Assembly (NCBI GenBank): GCA_934204655.1
Contig: CAKPZJ010000021.1
Coordinates: forward strand, 1-48,362
Length of the DNA stretch: 48,362 nucleotides
Reading direction: 5' to 3'
Origin: an uncultured Prevotella sp.
GTDB lineage: Bacteria > Bacteroidota > Bacteroidia > Bacteroidales > Bacteroidaceae
In this document: positions 18,131 through 26,497 of the stretch, one piece after another
Numbering within the stretch: the stretch's first letter is position 1
How the letters are laid out: every line of letters starts with the position of its first letter
The notes under the pieces: model-generated
What the model saw: the letters and a program-made list of their open reading frames with translations, nothing else
The model's database searches: none
Told to the model about the DNA's origin: nothing
Program-made: the position numbers and the translations under genes

Positions 18131-20647
18131 TCAGTAAGTGGCCTTAAGATACTTGTCCTTGAGCGCGCCCTTGACATCGTTTTTCTCCAGGATGGCGGGC
18201 AGGTTGGCGTAGTTCTTGCGGAAAGCGGCCACCAACTCGGCAAATCGCTCTGGATAGTAGCTGATGGCCCGGCCGGTAGACTCGAGCGTGCCCAGCTCCT
18301 CATTGAACACTATGTACGACTTATTGCGGCGCAGCATGTAGTTATTCTGGTATATACGGCGGAAGGCGCCCACCAGCCCATCGGCCACGTCAGGCGCGTC
18401 GGCGGGGAAAGTTATCACTACGGTCTTCTCGGTGGCGCAGTCGGTCTGGGGAACCTTGACCGTCATGGCCAGGGCGTTACCGTCGTACTCGAAGGGAACC
18501 TCCTGCCCATTGACCGTCACTTTCTCGGGCACAGCCTGGGCTACGGTCTTCACATAGAACTGCCGCTGGGCGGGCATACCGCTATACTGGCCCTGGCGCT
18601 GCCCTATCTTCACCGTGAGCACGCGCCCCTGGCGCTGGGCCGACAGCTGCGTACGGGCATACTGGGTAGCATAGTCCTTGTCGTTGCCGTTGTCCTCGTA
18701 CATTGAGAATGTGCCCGACACGCCGGGATAGACGGTAACGTACACGGGCTCGTCATTACCCTTGAGGTTCTTTACCTTGCCGTACTCGGGGATGACGGCA
18801 CCGGCCTTGACGAAGAGGGGGTACTCATCGAGATGGTAGTCGGCCTCGATAACACGGCCTCCCTGATAGAGGCGGCCCGAAGACACCTCGTACCAGTCGT
18901 TGCCAGCAGGCAGCCAGGTCTTGTGGCGGACCACGCCGTCCTTCATGGGGGCAGTAATAGGGCTTACCAGCATCTGGTCGCCAAACATGTACTCGTTCTT
19001 GTACTGATAAGCCTCGGGGGCTTCAGAATAATCGTAGTACATGGGGCGGCAGAGCGACAGGCCCTCGTCGTAGGTCTTGCGGGCCATGGCATATATATAC
19101 GGGGCCATGCGGTAGCGGTTCAGGATGATGTCGCGCAGGATGGTAAAGTTATCATGGGAGAACACCCAGGGCTCCTTGTCGAGCACCGAGCTCTTGGTCG
19201 AGTGGGTACGCAGTATGGGACTGAGGGCTCCGAACTGCATCCAGCGTATGTACAGCTCTGGGTCTATGTGATCAGCGCGCTGATGGCCGCCTATGTCGTG
19301 GCTCCAGTAACCGTAGAGCACGTTAGAGGCCGTAGAGTTGAAGTAAGGCTGGAAGTCGAGCGAGTTCCAGCTTATCTTGGAGTCGCCCGAGAAGCCTATC
19401 TGGTAGCGGTGGTTGCCCAGGCCGCCCCAACGGTGGTACAGCATGGGACGGGTGTCGTGGTGGCGCTCCATGTCAGTAAAGGTGGTGTAGTTTATCCACC
19501 ACGTGTTGCCCAGTTTGGGGAACGCCTTGTCGTTAAGGCCCTGCTGCCAGTCGAGCCACCAGAAGCTCACGCCCATCTTCTCCATCGGGCGGAGCACCTC
19601 GTTGTACCAACCCTCCATGAACCGCTTGTCTGAGGCAGCCCAGGGTATGTCCTTCTTGGTCGCGGGGTCTATACCCATCCACTTGGCCATAGCTGGATAC
19701 TGGTCTTCGTAACTCTTGATGCCGTCGGCGGGGTGCAGGTTGAGCGTCACGTCTATCTGCTTGTTACGAACCCACTTGATAAAGCCCTCGGGGTCGGGAA
19801 AGAGACGGCGGTTCCACGTATAGCCGGTCCAGGCGCCACGCCCCTTCTCAGTGTAGTGCCAGTCCATGTCTACTACCAGCACGTCGAGGGGTATGTTGTA
19901 GGTGTCAAAATTGTCTACCAACCGGCGCAGCTCGTTATCGGTATAGCACCAGTAGCGCGACCACCAGTAGCCGAAAGCGTAGCGGGGCGGGAGGGGCACG
20001 CGGCCCGAGAAGACGGTAAAGTCGCGCAGTGCCTTCTTGTAGTTATGACCGTAGGCCATGAAGTACCAGTCCTGGTTCTTGCCTTCCTCCTGACGGTGGC
20101 TCACCCAGGGCCAGTCAGAGTGGTCGAACACGTAGCTACCAGAGTCGTCGATAAACGTCCAGCCACTGCGCGAGAGCAGGCCGTCCTCGATGGGCATCGG
20201 GGTCTTGCCACCCAGCAGATTGCCATCGTATCCGTCCAGCGTGCGATAGGTTCCTTTCAGATTCAGGGTATCCTTCTGCCCTGGTTTCCAGGCAAACCGG
20301 CGCACGCCCTTAGCCTTGGCCGACGTAATGGTCAGGTTGGCGGGGCCAAAGGCGCCACTGCCCTTGCGGTAGCGTATCACCATCTGGGCGGTGGTTATCT
20401 CCACGTTCTTGCCGCTTTGGCGGGTGCTAAACTTCACGGCTGGGTAGTCGCGGTTGACAGCCACGAAGGAGCGGCCGTCCTCAAACTTGCCATCAGGCGA
20501 ATACTCTAATCGCGCCACGCCATCAGTGACGAGCGATATTCTCACATTGGGGTCTTGGTAGGCCACGTTCTTCTGCGCCTGGGCCTGCAGGGCGCAGAGG
20601 GCCAAGGCTACCGTAAATACGGACTTGGCCGTCAGGAATACTTTCAT
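18131..20647 (-). CDS. Secreted glycoside hydrolase family 31 (alpha-glycosidase)
   Basis: This 838-residue exported enzyme has a signal peptide ending LQAQAQ. An N-terminal beta domain is followed by the GH31 barrel with PPRYAFGYWWSRYW (about 220-233), VLVVDMDWHY (257-265), the nucleophile loop FWWLDWQQG (Asp366) and the acid/base loop GFSGDSKISW (Asp422). YGYWSHDIGGH follows at 445-455. A beta-sandwich with a DUF5110-like part comes after, then an unassigned helical tail of about 80 residues ending at the C-terminus. Both catalytic aspartates are present. The alpha-linked substrate cannot be read from sequence: alpha-glucoside, alpha-xyloside and alpha-GalNAc activities all occur in GH31. 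It stands alone, not next to SusC/D, downstream of two tandem promoter-bearing repeats. Confidence 0.9.
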   Translation of the reverse strand: MKVFLTAKSVFTVALALCALQAQAQKNVAYQDPNVRISLVTDGVARLEYSPDGKFEDGRSFVAVNRDYPAVKFSTRQSGKNVEITTAQMVIRYRKGSGAFGPANLTITSAKAKGVRRFAWKPGQKDTLNLKGTYRTLDGYDGNLLGGKTPMPIEDGLLSRSGWTFIDDSGSYVFDHSDWPWVSHRQEEGKNQDWYFMAYGHNYKKALRDFTVFSGRVPLPPRYAFGYWWSRYWCYTDNELRRLVDNFDTYNIPLDVLVVDMDWHYTEKGRGAWTGYTWNRRLFPDPEGFIKWVRNKQIDVTLNLHPADGIKSYEDQYPAMAKWMGIDPATKKDIPWAASDKRFMEGWYNEVLRPMEKMGVSFWWLDWQQGLNDKAFPKLGNTWWINYTTFTDMERHHDTRPMLYHRWGGLGNHRYQIGFSGDSKISWNSLDFQPYFNSTASNVLYGYWSHDIGGHQRADHIDPELYIRWMQFGALSPILRTHSTKSSVLDKEPWVFSHDNFTILRDIILNRYRMAPYIYAMARKTYDEGLSLCRPMYYDYSEAPEAYQYKNEYMFGDQMLVSPITAPMKDGVVRHKTWLPAGNDWYEVSSGRLYQGGRVIEADYHLDEYPLFVKAGAVIPEYGKVKNLKGNDEPVYVTVYPGVSGTFSMYEDNGNDKDYATQYARTQLSAQRQGRVLTVKIGQRQGQYSGMPAQRQFYVKTVAQAVPEKVTVNGQEVPFEYDGNALAMTVKVPQTDCATEKTVVITFPADAPDVADGLVGAFRRIYQNNYMLRRNKSYIVFNEELGTLESTGRAISYYPERFAELVAAFRKNYANLPAILEKNDVKGALKDKYLKATY

Positions 20648-20730
20648 TGTTGCCTTATTGTTTTCAGTTGCTTATTAGTTTTCAGTACATGTCCGCCACT
20701 ATGCCCCTGTGGGCTGCTGACGTAGCGGAG

Positions 20731-20862
20731 GTTAGCGCAAGCTGAGCGGCATGAGCTTGCTCTGATACCCGAAGCGATGCCTAACTTCTGCAAAGTTAGC
20801 GCGAGCTGAGCGGCATGAGCTTGCTCTAATGCCCGAAGCGATGCCTAACTTCTGCAAAGTTA
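20731..20862 (-). repeat. Two tandem 64-bp repeats, each carrying a -7 promoter box
   Basis: Units begin at 20731 and 20795 with exact 64-bp period and only a few differences. On the minus strand each starts TAACTTTGCAGAAGTTAGG and continues GCATCGCTTCGGG. The TAACTTTG boxes (20791-20798 and 20855-20862) point at the GH31 gene, whose start is 84 bases beyond the repeat. Related units occur at 697-850 and 37892-38020. Confidence 0.8.
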
Positions 20863-21264
20863 GTAAAAAAAACTCTGTTACACCCTGTTTTCCCCATTTT
20901 TTACCTCCCGGCACGCCCCATTGGGGGCATTTCCGCCAAACAGGTCTGTCAAAACGACTTTCGACACCTCCGCCCATACCGCCACGACCCTGCCCGGCTC
21001 CGTCTGAAGACACGGAACGTACATCCGGAAGTTCAGGATGGACATCCGAGAGTTTGGCACACACATTCGGAACCTCCGGACGGAGCCAGCGGGACCGACC
21101 AGTCTGCGCGCAGATAGCACCACAACACCAGGACGGGGCCGTTGCCCCACCTGTGGCAACGGCCCCGTCCCCTATGTATATTCGTCCCGAACCGCCTGAC
21201 GGCCACGGTACTATCTATCACAGCTCACGCTACTGCCAAGCGCTACTGCACCACGCGGGCCACG
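20863..21264. other. Non-coding region between GH31 and cobW-like gene
   Basis: No credible gene. It contains three 21-bp tandem units at 21019-21081 (pattern acATcCGgnAgttnnGgac) and a perfect 16-bp inverted repeat at 21131-21170. Short frames here are translations of these repeats. Confidence 0.6.
21131..21170. terminator. Perfect GC-rich hairpin downstream of the cobW-like gene
   Basis: Arms GGACGGGGCCGTTGCC and GGCAACGGCCCCGTCC (16 bp, no mismatch) flank an 8-nt loop, 94 bases after the leftward stop. No T-tract follows on either strand, so it may act as an RNA 3' end stabilizer rather than a classic terminator. Confidence 0.5.
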
Positions 21265-22530
21265 CTATACCTTAGCGTCGGTAAGACACTTGTCCAACTC
21301 GGCCATAATGGCCTTGCGATCCATGTGCTGCCCTATGAACACCATCTTCTGCATACGGTCGCCGTAGGTGTCGTCCCAGTCCTGGCGCAAGCCTGCTTCG
21401 CGCTCCAGCAGGTCGTGGAGCTCATCCTTGGGCATAGTGGCGTACCACTGGCCAGCGTTCTTGAGCCCCATCTGACGGCCAGCCTGCTCAAAGAGATAGC
21501 AAGTCTCGGGCTCGTCGGCAAACCAGCAGAGGCCCTTGCAGCGGATAACGCCCTTGGGCCAGTGGCGAGCCACAAATTCGTCAAAGAGAGCCAGGTCGAG
21601 CGGGCGGCGGCGGTAGTACACGAATGTGCCGATGCCGTACTCCTCGACCTCGCCACCCTCGTGGTCGTGATCATGGTCGTGGTGATGATGGAGGTGCTCG
21701 TGATCATGGCCCTCGTGTTCGTGGTGGTCATGGTGGTGCTCGCCCTCCTCATGATTGTGGTGGTGGTCATCCTCCTCATCATCGTCTACGTCACCGTGGT
21801 GATGCTCTATCTCATCAATCCAGGCGGCGGAGGTAGCAACCTCGTCGAAATCGAAGCGGCCCGTGTTGATAATACGGTCTAAGTCTACCTCGCCATAGTC
21901 ACAGGGAATAATCTCAGCCTTGGGCTGGATGGCGCGGATAACCTGGGTAACGTGCTCGAGGTCGGCCGGAGCCACCTCAGAAGCCTTGTTGAGCAGGATG
22001 ATGTTGCAGAACTCCAGCTGCTGGATAACCAGGTTCTCCAGGTCGTCTTCGTCCAGGTTGGTGCGGGTCAGGTTCTCGCCGTTGCCAAACTCGTCCTTCA
22101 TGCGCAGGGCATCTACCACCGTCACGATACAGTCCAGCCGGGCCACGCCGTCCTTGACATACTGCGGGCCCATGGTGGGGATAGAGCAGATGGTCTGGGC
22201 GATGGGGGCAGGCTCGCAGATGCCGCTGGCCTCGATGACTATGTAGTCGAAGCGTTTCATCTCGACTATCTCGCGTATCTGCTCTACCAAGTCCATCTTC
22301 AGCGTACAGCAGATGCAACCGTTCTGGAGCGCCACGAGGCTGTCGTCTTTCTTGTTGACCACTCCGCCCTGCTGTATGAGGTCGGCGTCGATGTTAACCT
22401 CGCCTATATCGTTGACAATGACCGCAAACTTGATGCCCTTCTTATTGGCCAGGATGCGGTTCACGAGCGTTGTCTTACCACTGCCTAAGTATCCGGTAAG
22501 CAACAGTACTGGAATTTGCTTTGTGTTCAT
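21265..22530 (-). CDS. CobW/COG0523 GTPase, putative zinc metallochaperone
   Basis: This 421-residue G3E GTPase has Walker A GYLGSGKTT (13-21), the metal site C72-I-C74-C75, the guanine motif NKAS (181-184) and a CobW C-terminal domain. Between the domains, residues 243-290 form an unusually long His/Asp/Glu-rich linker with more than 20 histidines. Family members deliver zinc or other metals to target enzymes. The His-rich linker points to Zn or Ni storage or handling. I chose the MNTKQIPVLL start because an upstream extension of 75 residues has no homology-like character. No Zur-type box was recognized upstream. Confidence 0.87.
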   Translation of the reverse strand: MNTKQIPVLLLTGYLGSGKTTLVNRILANKKGIKFAVIVNDIGEVNIDADLIQQGGVVNKKDDSLVALQNGCICCTLKMDLVEQIREIVEMKRFDYIVIEASGICEPAPIAQTICSIPTMGPQYVKDGVARLDCIVTVVDALRMKDEFGNGENLTRTNLDEDDLENLVIQQLEFCNIILLNKASEVAPADLEHVTQVIRAIQPKAEIIPCDYGEVDLDRIINTGRFDFDEVATSAAWIDEIEHHHGDVDDDEEDDHHHNHEEGEHHHDHHEHEGHDHEHLHHHHDHDHDHEGGEVEEYGIGTFVYYRRRPLDLALFDEFVARHWPKGVIRCKGLCWFADEPETCYLFEQAGRQMGLKNAGQWYATMPKDELHDLLEREAGLRQDWDDTYGDRMQKMVFIGQHMDRKAIMAELDKCLTDAKV

Positions 22531-22694
22531 AATTATAATTACGTTAGTACTCACCAGCCGAACAGCAAAAATCATACCAAAGCGGCCCATGGTCGCCACT
22601 TTTTTATCGGCGTAAATGGCTGACACCATGGCTTCTGCGGCTTTTGGGCGAGCCACTACCCATCCAAGGGCGACAGTCTTGATCAGGACCGCGA

Positions 22695-22712
22695 TACACA
22701 TTATTATATATA
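22695..22712 (+). repeat. 18-bp AT-rich motif, copy 3
   Basis: TACACATTATTATATATA lies 88 nt before the rhaB start, in the divergent region with the cobW-like gene. Identical to the copy at 9783. Confidence 0.6.
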
Positions 22713-22771
22713 CGGCCAAAAAACTATGTAAGAAAGTCAAAAAACACAAGGGCACTTGCCGTCAAAAAAAT

Positions 22772-22779
22772 TAACTTTG
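22772..22779 (+). promoter_or_regulatory. rhaB -7 promoter box
   Basis: TAACTTTG lies 20 nt before the rhaB ATG. No clear -33 TTTG is present, in keeping with a promoter that needs an activator such as the AraC-type protein encoded at 27580. Confidence 0.6.
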
Positions 22780-22799
22780 CAATATTAAATCTTTTAAAC

Positions 22800-24230
22800 A
22801 TGAAGACCAAGGAAAGTTTTTTCGCCGTTGACCTCGGCGCCACCAGTGGCAGAACCATCGTAGGTACGTTGGCCGACGGGAAGATACAGCTCGAGGAGAT
22901 TACCCGCTTCGGCAACCCGCTTATCAATATGGGCGGCTACTTCTACTGGGACCTCTTCGCACTCTACAACGAGATTATTAAGGGACTGAAGGCCGTGGCC
23001 ACACGAGGCATAGCCATCAGCAGTATAGGTATAGACACCTGGGGATGCGACTTTGTGTGCATTGGCGACGACGGACAGCCTCTGCGCAACCCACTGGCGT
23101 ACCGCGACCCCCACACGGTGGGCATGATGGAGCAGTACTTTGCCACTAAATTGCCCCGAGCCGAGGTTTACCGCCGGACGGGCATCCAGCTGATGAACTT
23201 CAACTCTCTTTTCCAGCTATACACCATGGGCGAGAACGCCAACTCGGCTCTGAAGAATGCCAAGAAGATACTCTTCATGCCCGATGCCCTGAGCTATCTG
23301 CTTACGGGTACGGCGGTATGCGAGTACACTGTGGCGTCGACCTCAGAGATGCTCAACCCTGCCACAGGCGACCTGGACGAGACACTGTTGGCCAGCGTGG
23401 GTCTGCGGCGCGACCAGTTTGGCACGCTCACACATCCGGGCACGGTTATCGGCACCATCAACGCGTCGGTACAGAAGCAGACGGGCCTGGGGGCCATACC
23501 CGTAGTGGCCGTAGCAGGCCATGACACGGCCAGCGCCGTGGCTGCCGTGCCGGCTCAGAACGAGAACTTCGCCTACCTAAGCAGTGGCACGTGGAGCCTG
23601 ATGGGCATCGAGTCGCCCCACGCCATCATCAACGACCGCAGCTACGAGCTCAACTTCACCAATGAGGGCGGCGTAGGCGGCACCACACGTTTCCTGAAAA
23701 ACATCTGCGGCATGTGGCTCTATGAGCGCTGTCGCTTAGAGTGGCCCGAGCTCCAGGGCCTCAGCCATGCTGAACTGCAGAAGGAGGCTTGGGAGATACA
23801 AGACAACCACAGCATCATATTCCCCGACGATCCGTGCTTCGCCAACCCCGACTCGATGGTGGGGGCCATCCAGCAGTACTGCCGGGAGCACGGGCGACCC
23901 GTCCCAGAGGGCCACGCACAGATATGCCGCTGCATATTCGACTCATTAGCGCTACGGTACAATGAGGTACTGGGCTATCTACATGAGTTTGCACCGTTCG
24001 ACATCGACGTGCTGCACATCATTGGCGGCGGCTCTAAGAACGACTTCCTCAACCAGCTCACGGCCGACGCTTGCGGCATCACCGTGCTGGCCGGCCCGCA
24101 GGAGGGAACGGCCCTGGGTAACGTAATGATGCAGGCCAAGGCGGCCGGAAGCGTAGACGACATCTGGCAGATGCGCCGCATCATAGCCGAGTCGGTGGAA
24201 ATGAAGAAATATGAACCCAAAAACAAATAA
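22800..24230 (+). CDS. rhaB: Rhamnulokinase
   Basis: This 476-residue FGGY-family kinase phosphorylates L-rhamnulose to rhamnulose 1-phosphate. The N-terminal ATPase motif is FFAVDLGATSGRTIVG. GIDTWGCDFVCI, VAGHDTASAVAAVP, YLSSGTWSLMG and the C-terminal IGGGSKNDFLNQL are all typical of rhamnulokinases. Its immediate partner is rhaA, 4 bases downstream, which fixes the sugar assignment. Confidence 0.94.
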   Translation: MKTKESFFAVDLGATSGRTIVGTLADGKIQLEEITRFGNPLINMGGYFYWDLFALYNEIIKGLKAVATRGIAISSIGIDTWGCDFVCIGDDGQPLRNPLAYRDPHTVGMMEQYFATKLPRAEVYRRTGIQLMNFNSLFQLYTMGENANSALKNAKKILFMPDALSYLLTGTAVCEYTVASTSEMLNPATGDLDETLLASVGLRRDQFGTLTHPGTVIGTINASVQKQTGLGAIPVVAVAGHDTASAVAAVPAQNENFAYLSSGTWSLMGIESPHAIINDRSYELNFTNEGGVGGTTRFLKNICGMWLYERCRLEWPELQGLSHAELQKEAWEIQDNHSIIFPDDPCFANPDSMVGAIQQYCREHGRPVPEGHAQICRCIFDSLALRYNEVLGYLHEFAPFDIDVLHIIGGGSKNDFLNQLTADACGITVLAGPQEGTALGNVMMQAKAAGSVDDIWQMRRIIAESVEMKKYEPKNK

Positions 24231-24234
24231 ACAC

Positions 24235-25485
24235 ATGAAGACCGAAAACATTGAGAAAAACTACGCGACCGCCAAGGCGCGTTATGCCGAACTGGGCATT
24301 GATACAGACAAGGCCATTGCCACCCTGGAGAAGACCCCTATATCCCTGCACTGCTGGCAGGCCGACGACGTAACCGGCTTTGAGAGCAACTCTGCCCTGA
24401 CAGGTGGCATCCAGGCCACGGGCAACTATCCCGGCAAGGCCCGCAACATCGACGAGCTGCGCGCCGACATCGAGAAGGTACAGAGCCTGCTGGCCGGTAC
24501 TTACCGCCTCAACCTGCACGAGACTTACGGTGAGTTTGGCGGCAAGTTCGTGGACCGCGACCAGGTAGATGCCTCTTATTTTCAGGGCTGGATTGACTGG
24601 GCCAAGGAGCACAACCTCAAGCTCGACTTTAACTCTACCAGTTTCTCACACCCCAAGAGCGGCAGCCTGTCGCTGGCTAACCCCGACAAGTCTATCCGTG
24701 ACTTCTGGATAGAGCACACTAAGCGCTGCCGCCGTATAGCAGACGCCATGGGTAAGGCTCAGGGCGACCCGTGCATTATGAACATCTGGATACATGACGG
24801 CTCAAAGGATTTGACCGTTGAACGTTATCGCTACCGTCAGATTCTCAAGGAGAGCCTCGACGAAATACTCTCCGAGAAACTTCCTGACATGAAGTCGTGC
24901 CTGGAAGCAAAGCTCTTCGGCATCGGCCTTGAGGCCTACACCGTAGGTTCACACGATTTCTACGCTGGCTACTGCTCCAAGAACAATGTCATCTACACCC
25001 TGGACACTGGCCACTACGAGCCCACCGAGAATGTAAGCGACATGGTGTCGAGCCTGCTCCTCTTCGTGCCCGAACTGATGCTCCACGTGAGCCGCCCCAT
25101 GCACTGGGATTCTGACCACGTCACCCTCTTCGACGACAACACTCGCAACCTGTTTACTGAACTTGTCCGTGCCGATGCCCTTGGTCGCGCACACATCGGC
25201 CTTGACTATTTCGACGCTTCTATCAACCGTATCGGAGCCTACATCATCGGCGTGCGTGCTGCTCAGAAATCGCTGCTTCAGGCCCTGCTCGAACCGCTCG
25301 CCACACTGCGCAAGTACGAGGACGAAGGCAAGGGCTTTGAGCGTCTGGCACTGCTCGAGGAGGCTAAGACACTGCCTTTCGGCGCTGTCTACGACTACTT
25401 CAACCTAAAGAACAACGTGCCTGTAGGCGAGGACTACATCGCCGAAGTTCAGAAGTACGAGCGCGACGTGCTCTCTAAGCGATAA
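24235..25485 (+). CDS. rhaA: L-rhamnose isomerase
   Basis: This 416-residue metal-dependent isomerase converts L-rhamnose to L-rhamnulose. Typical segments are ISLHCWQADDVTGFE, ATGNYPGKARN, LNLHETYGEF, KLDFNSTSFSHP and the metal-site region HVSRPMHWDSDHVTL. The start at MKTENIEKNY, 4 bases after rhaB, is preferred over an ATG inside rhaB. Length is normal. A strong terminator follows. Confidence 0.95.
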   Translation: MKTENIEKNYATAKARYAELGIDTDKAIATLEKTPISLHCWQADDVTGFESNSALTGGIQATGNYPGKARNIDELRADIEKVQSLLAGTYRLNLHETYGEFGGKFVDRDQVDASYFQGWIDWAKEHNLKLDFNSTSFSHPKSGSLSLANPDKSIRDFWIEHTKRCRRIADAMGKAQGDPCIMNIWIHDGSKDLTVERYRYRQILKESLDEILSEKLPDMKSCLEAKLFGIGLEAYTVGSHDFYAGYCSKNNVIYTLDTGHYEPTENVSDMVSSLLLFVPELMLHVSRPMHWDSDHVTLFDDNTRNLFTELVRADALGRAHIGLDYFDASINRIGAYIIGVRAAQKSLLQALLEPLATLRKYEDEGKGFERLALLEEAKTLPFGAVYDYFNLKNNVPVGEDYIAEVQKYERDVLSKR

Positions 25486-25566
25486 TTTACCATAGCATGC
25501 TGCGAAGCATATAATTCTCAATATGCCGAGAGGCATTAGTTTGTGTTTTTATACATTTCAATACTT

Positions 25567-25593
25567 CCCCGGCCAGCGACGGCCGGGGTTTTT
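25567..25593 (+). terminator. Rho-independent terminator of rhaB-rhaA
   Basis: CCCCGGCC, 6-nt loop, GGCCGGGG, then TTTTT. The stem is perfect (8 bp), about 80 bases after the rhaA stop. Confidence 0.9.
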
Positions 25594-25648
25594 GTTTGCC
25601 GCGAGGGCCACGGGCGCGCCCGGAGCCATCGCGGCCCTTCGCGTACGG

Positions 25649-25687
25649 GCATAAAAAATCCCCAAGACCACGAGGGGACTTGGGGAC
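25649..25687 (-). terminator. Terminator of the SGNH hydrolase gene
   Basis: On the minus strand TCCCCAAG and CTTGGGGA pair across an 11-nt loop, followed by TTTTTT. It lies 24-62 bases past the leftward stop at 25711. Confidence 0.78.
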
Positions 25688-25710
25688 TATATTAATATAG
25701 GTATAGGGGC

Positions 25711-26403
25711 TTAGCGCAGTTTCTTGATGACGGGCGTTACGAGTGCCTCCATAATGTCGTAGCCCTTGCCGTTGGGATGTACGCCGTCGCGGGTAAGCTC
25801 GGGCTTCATCCGGCTACCGTCCTCGGTAACCATGGCGCTGAAGTAGTCTACATAGGGTATCTTGTTGGCCTGGGCATAAGCCTTTACACGGGCATTGAGA
25901 CTGCGTATCTTCTGGATGACATTGGTTGCGGCCTTGTTCCAGTGCATCTCGCCGGCTGGCAGACACGAGGTGAGTATTACCTTTATCTTATGGGCACGCG
26001 CCAGCTCTACCATAGACACCACATTGCCGTAAGTAAGGTTCTCGTCGTAGGGACCTGTGTTCTCGGCGATGTCATTGGTACCATAGTTGATGACTACCAC
26101 GCGGGGCTGCAGGTTGATAACATCCTCACGGAAGCGGAGCAGGAACTGGTAAGAAGTCTGGCCGCCGATGCCACGGTCTATAAACTGGTTCTGCTCGAAG
26201 TAGGACTTGTGGGTGCGTATCCACCCGATGGTGATAGAGTTGCCCATAAACACCACGCGCTTCTCCCCTTTCTTGGGAGCCCCTAACGCAGCGTTGGCCT
26301 TGTCAAAGTTGCGAAATTTGGAGAAGTCTACCTTCTGAGCGTTGACCGATGACACGGCCATACATAGACAGGCGACAGCTGTCAGTAATCTACGTTTGTT
26401 CAT
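25711..26403 (-). CDS. Secreted SGNH/GDSL-type hydrolase (esterase/acetylhydrolase)
   Basis: This 230-residue exported protein has a signal peptide ending SSVNAQ. SGNH blocks are in order: GNSIT with nucleophile S56, GIGG at 79-81 (oxyanion Gly), GTND with N110, and DGVHPN with D206 and H209. The full catalytic set is therefore present. Such enzymes in Bacteroidota usually remove acetyl or other acyl groups from glycans. It lies 94 bases after the esterase gene on the same strand and is probably co-transcribed with it. Confidence 0.88.
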   Translation of the reverse strand: MNKRRLLTAVACLCMAVSSVNAQKVDFSKFRNFDKANAALGAPKKGEKRVVFMGNSITIGWIRTHKSYFEQNQFIDRGIGGQTSYQFLLRFREDVINLQPRVVVINYGTNDIAENTGPYDENLTYGNVVSMVELARAHKIKVILTSCLPAGEMHWNKAATNVIQKIRSLNARVKAYAQANKIPYVDYFSAMVTEDGSRMKPELTRDGVHPNGKGYDIMEALVTPVIKKLR

Positions 26404-26497
26404 AATAACTGTTTTTAGTAATTAATAATAGTCTCTTTGTTTTTGAGTGCCGCGGGCAGCCGACTTATCTGTCCCTGCCAGCCCCGCGGCGGTGGAC

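Noticed and set aside
20829..21275. Frames in the GH31-cobW gap as hypothetical genes
   Set aside because: They cross the 64-bp repeats, the 21-bp repeats and the perfect hairpin, and are translated repeat DNA.
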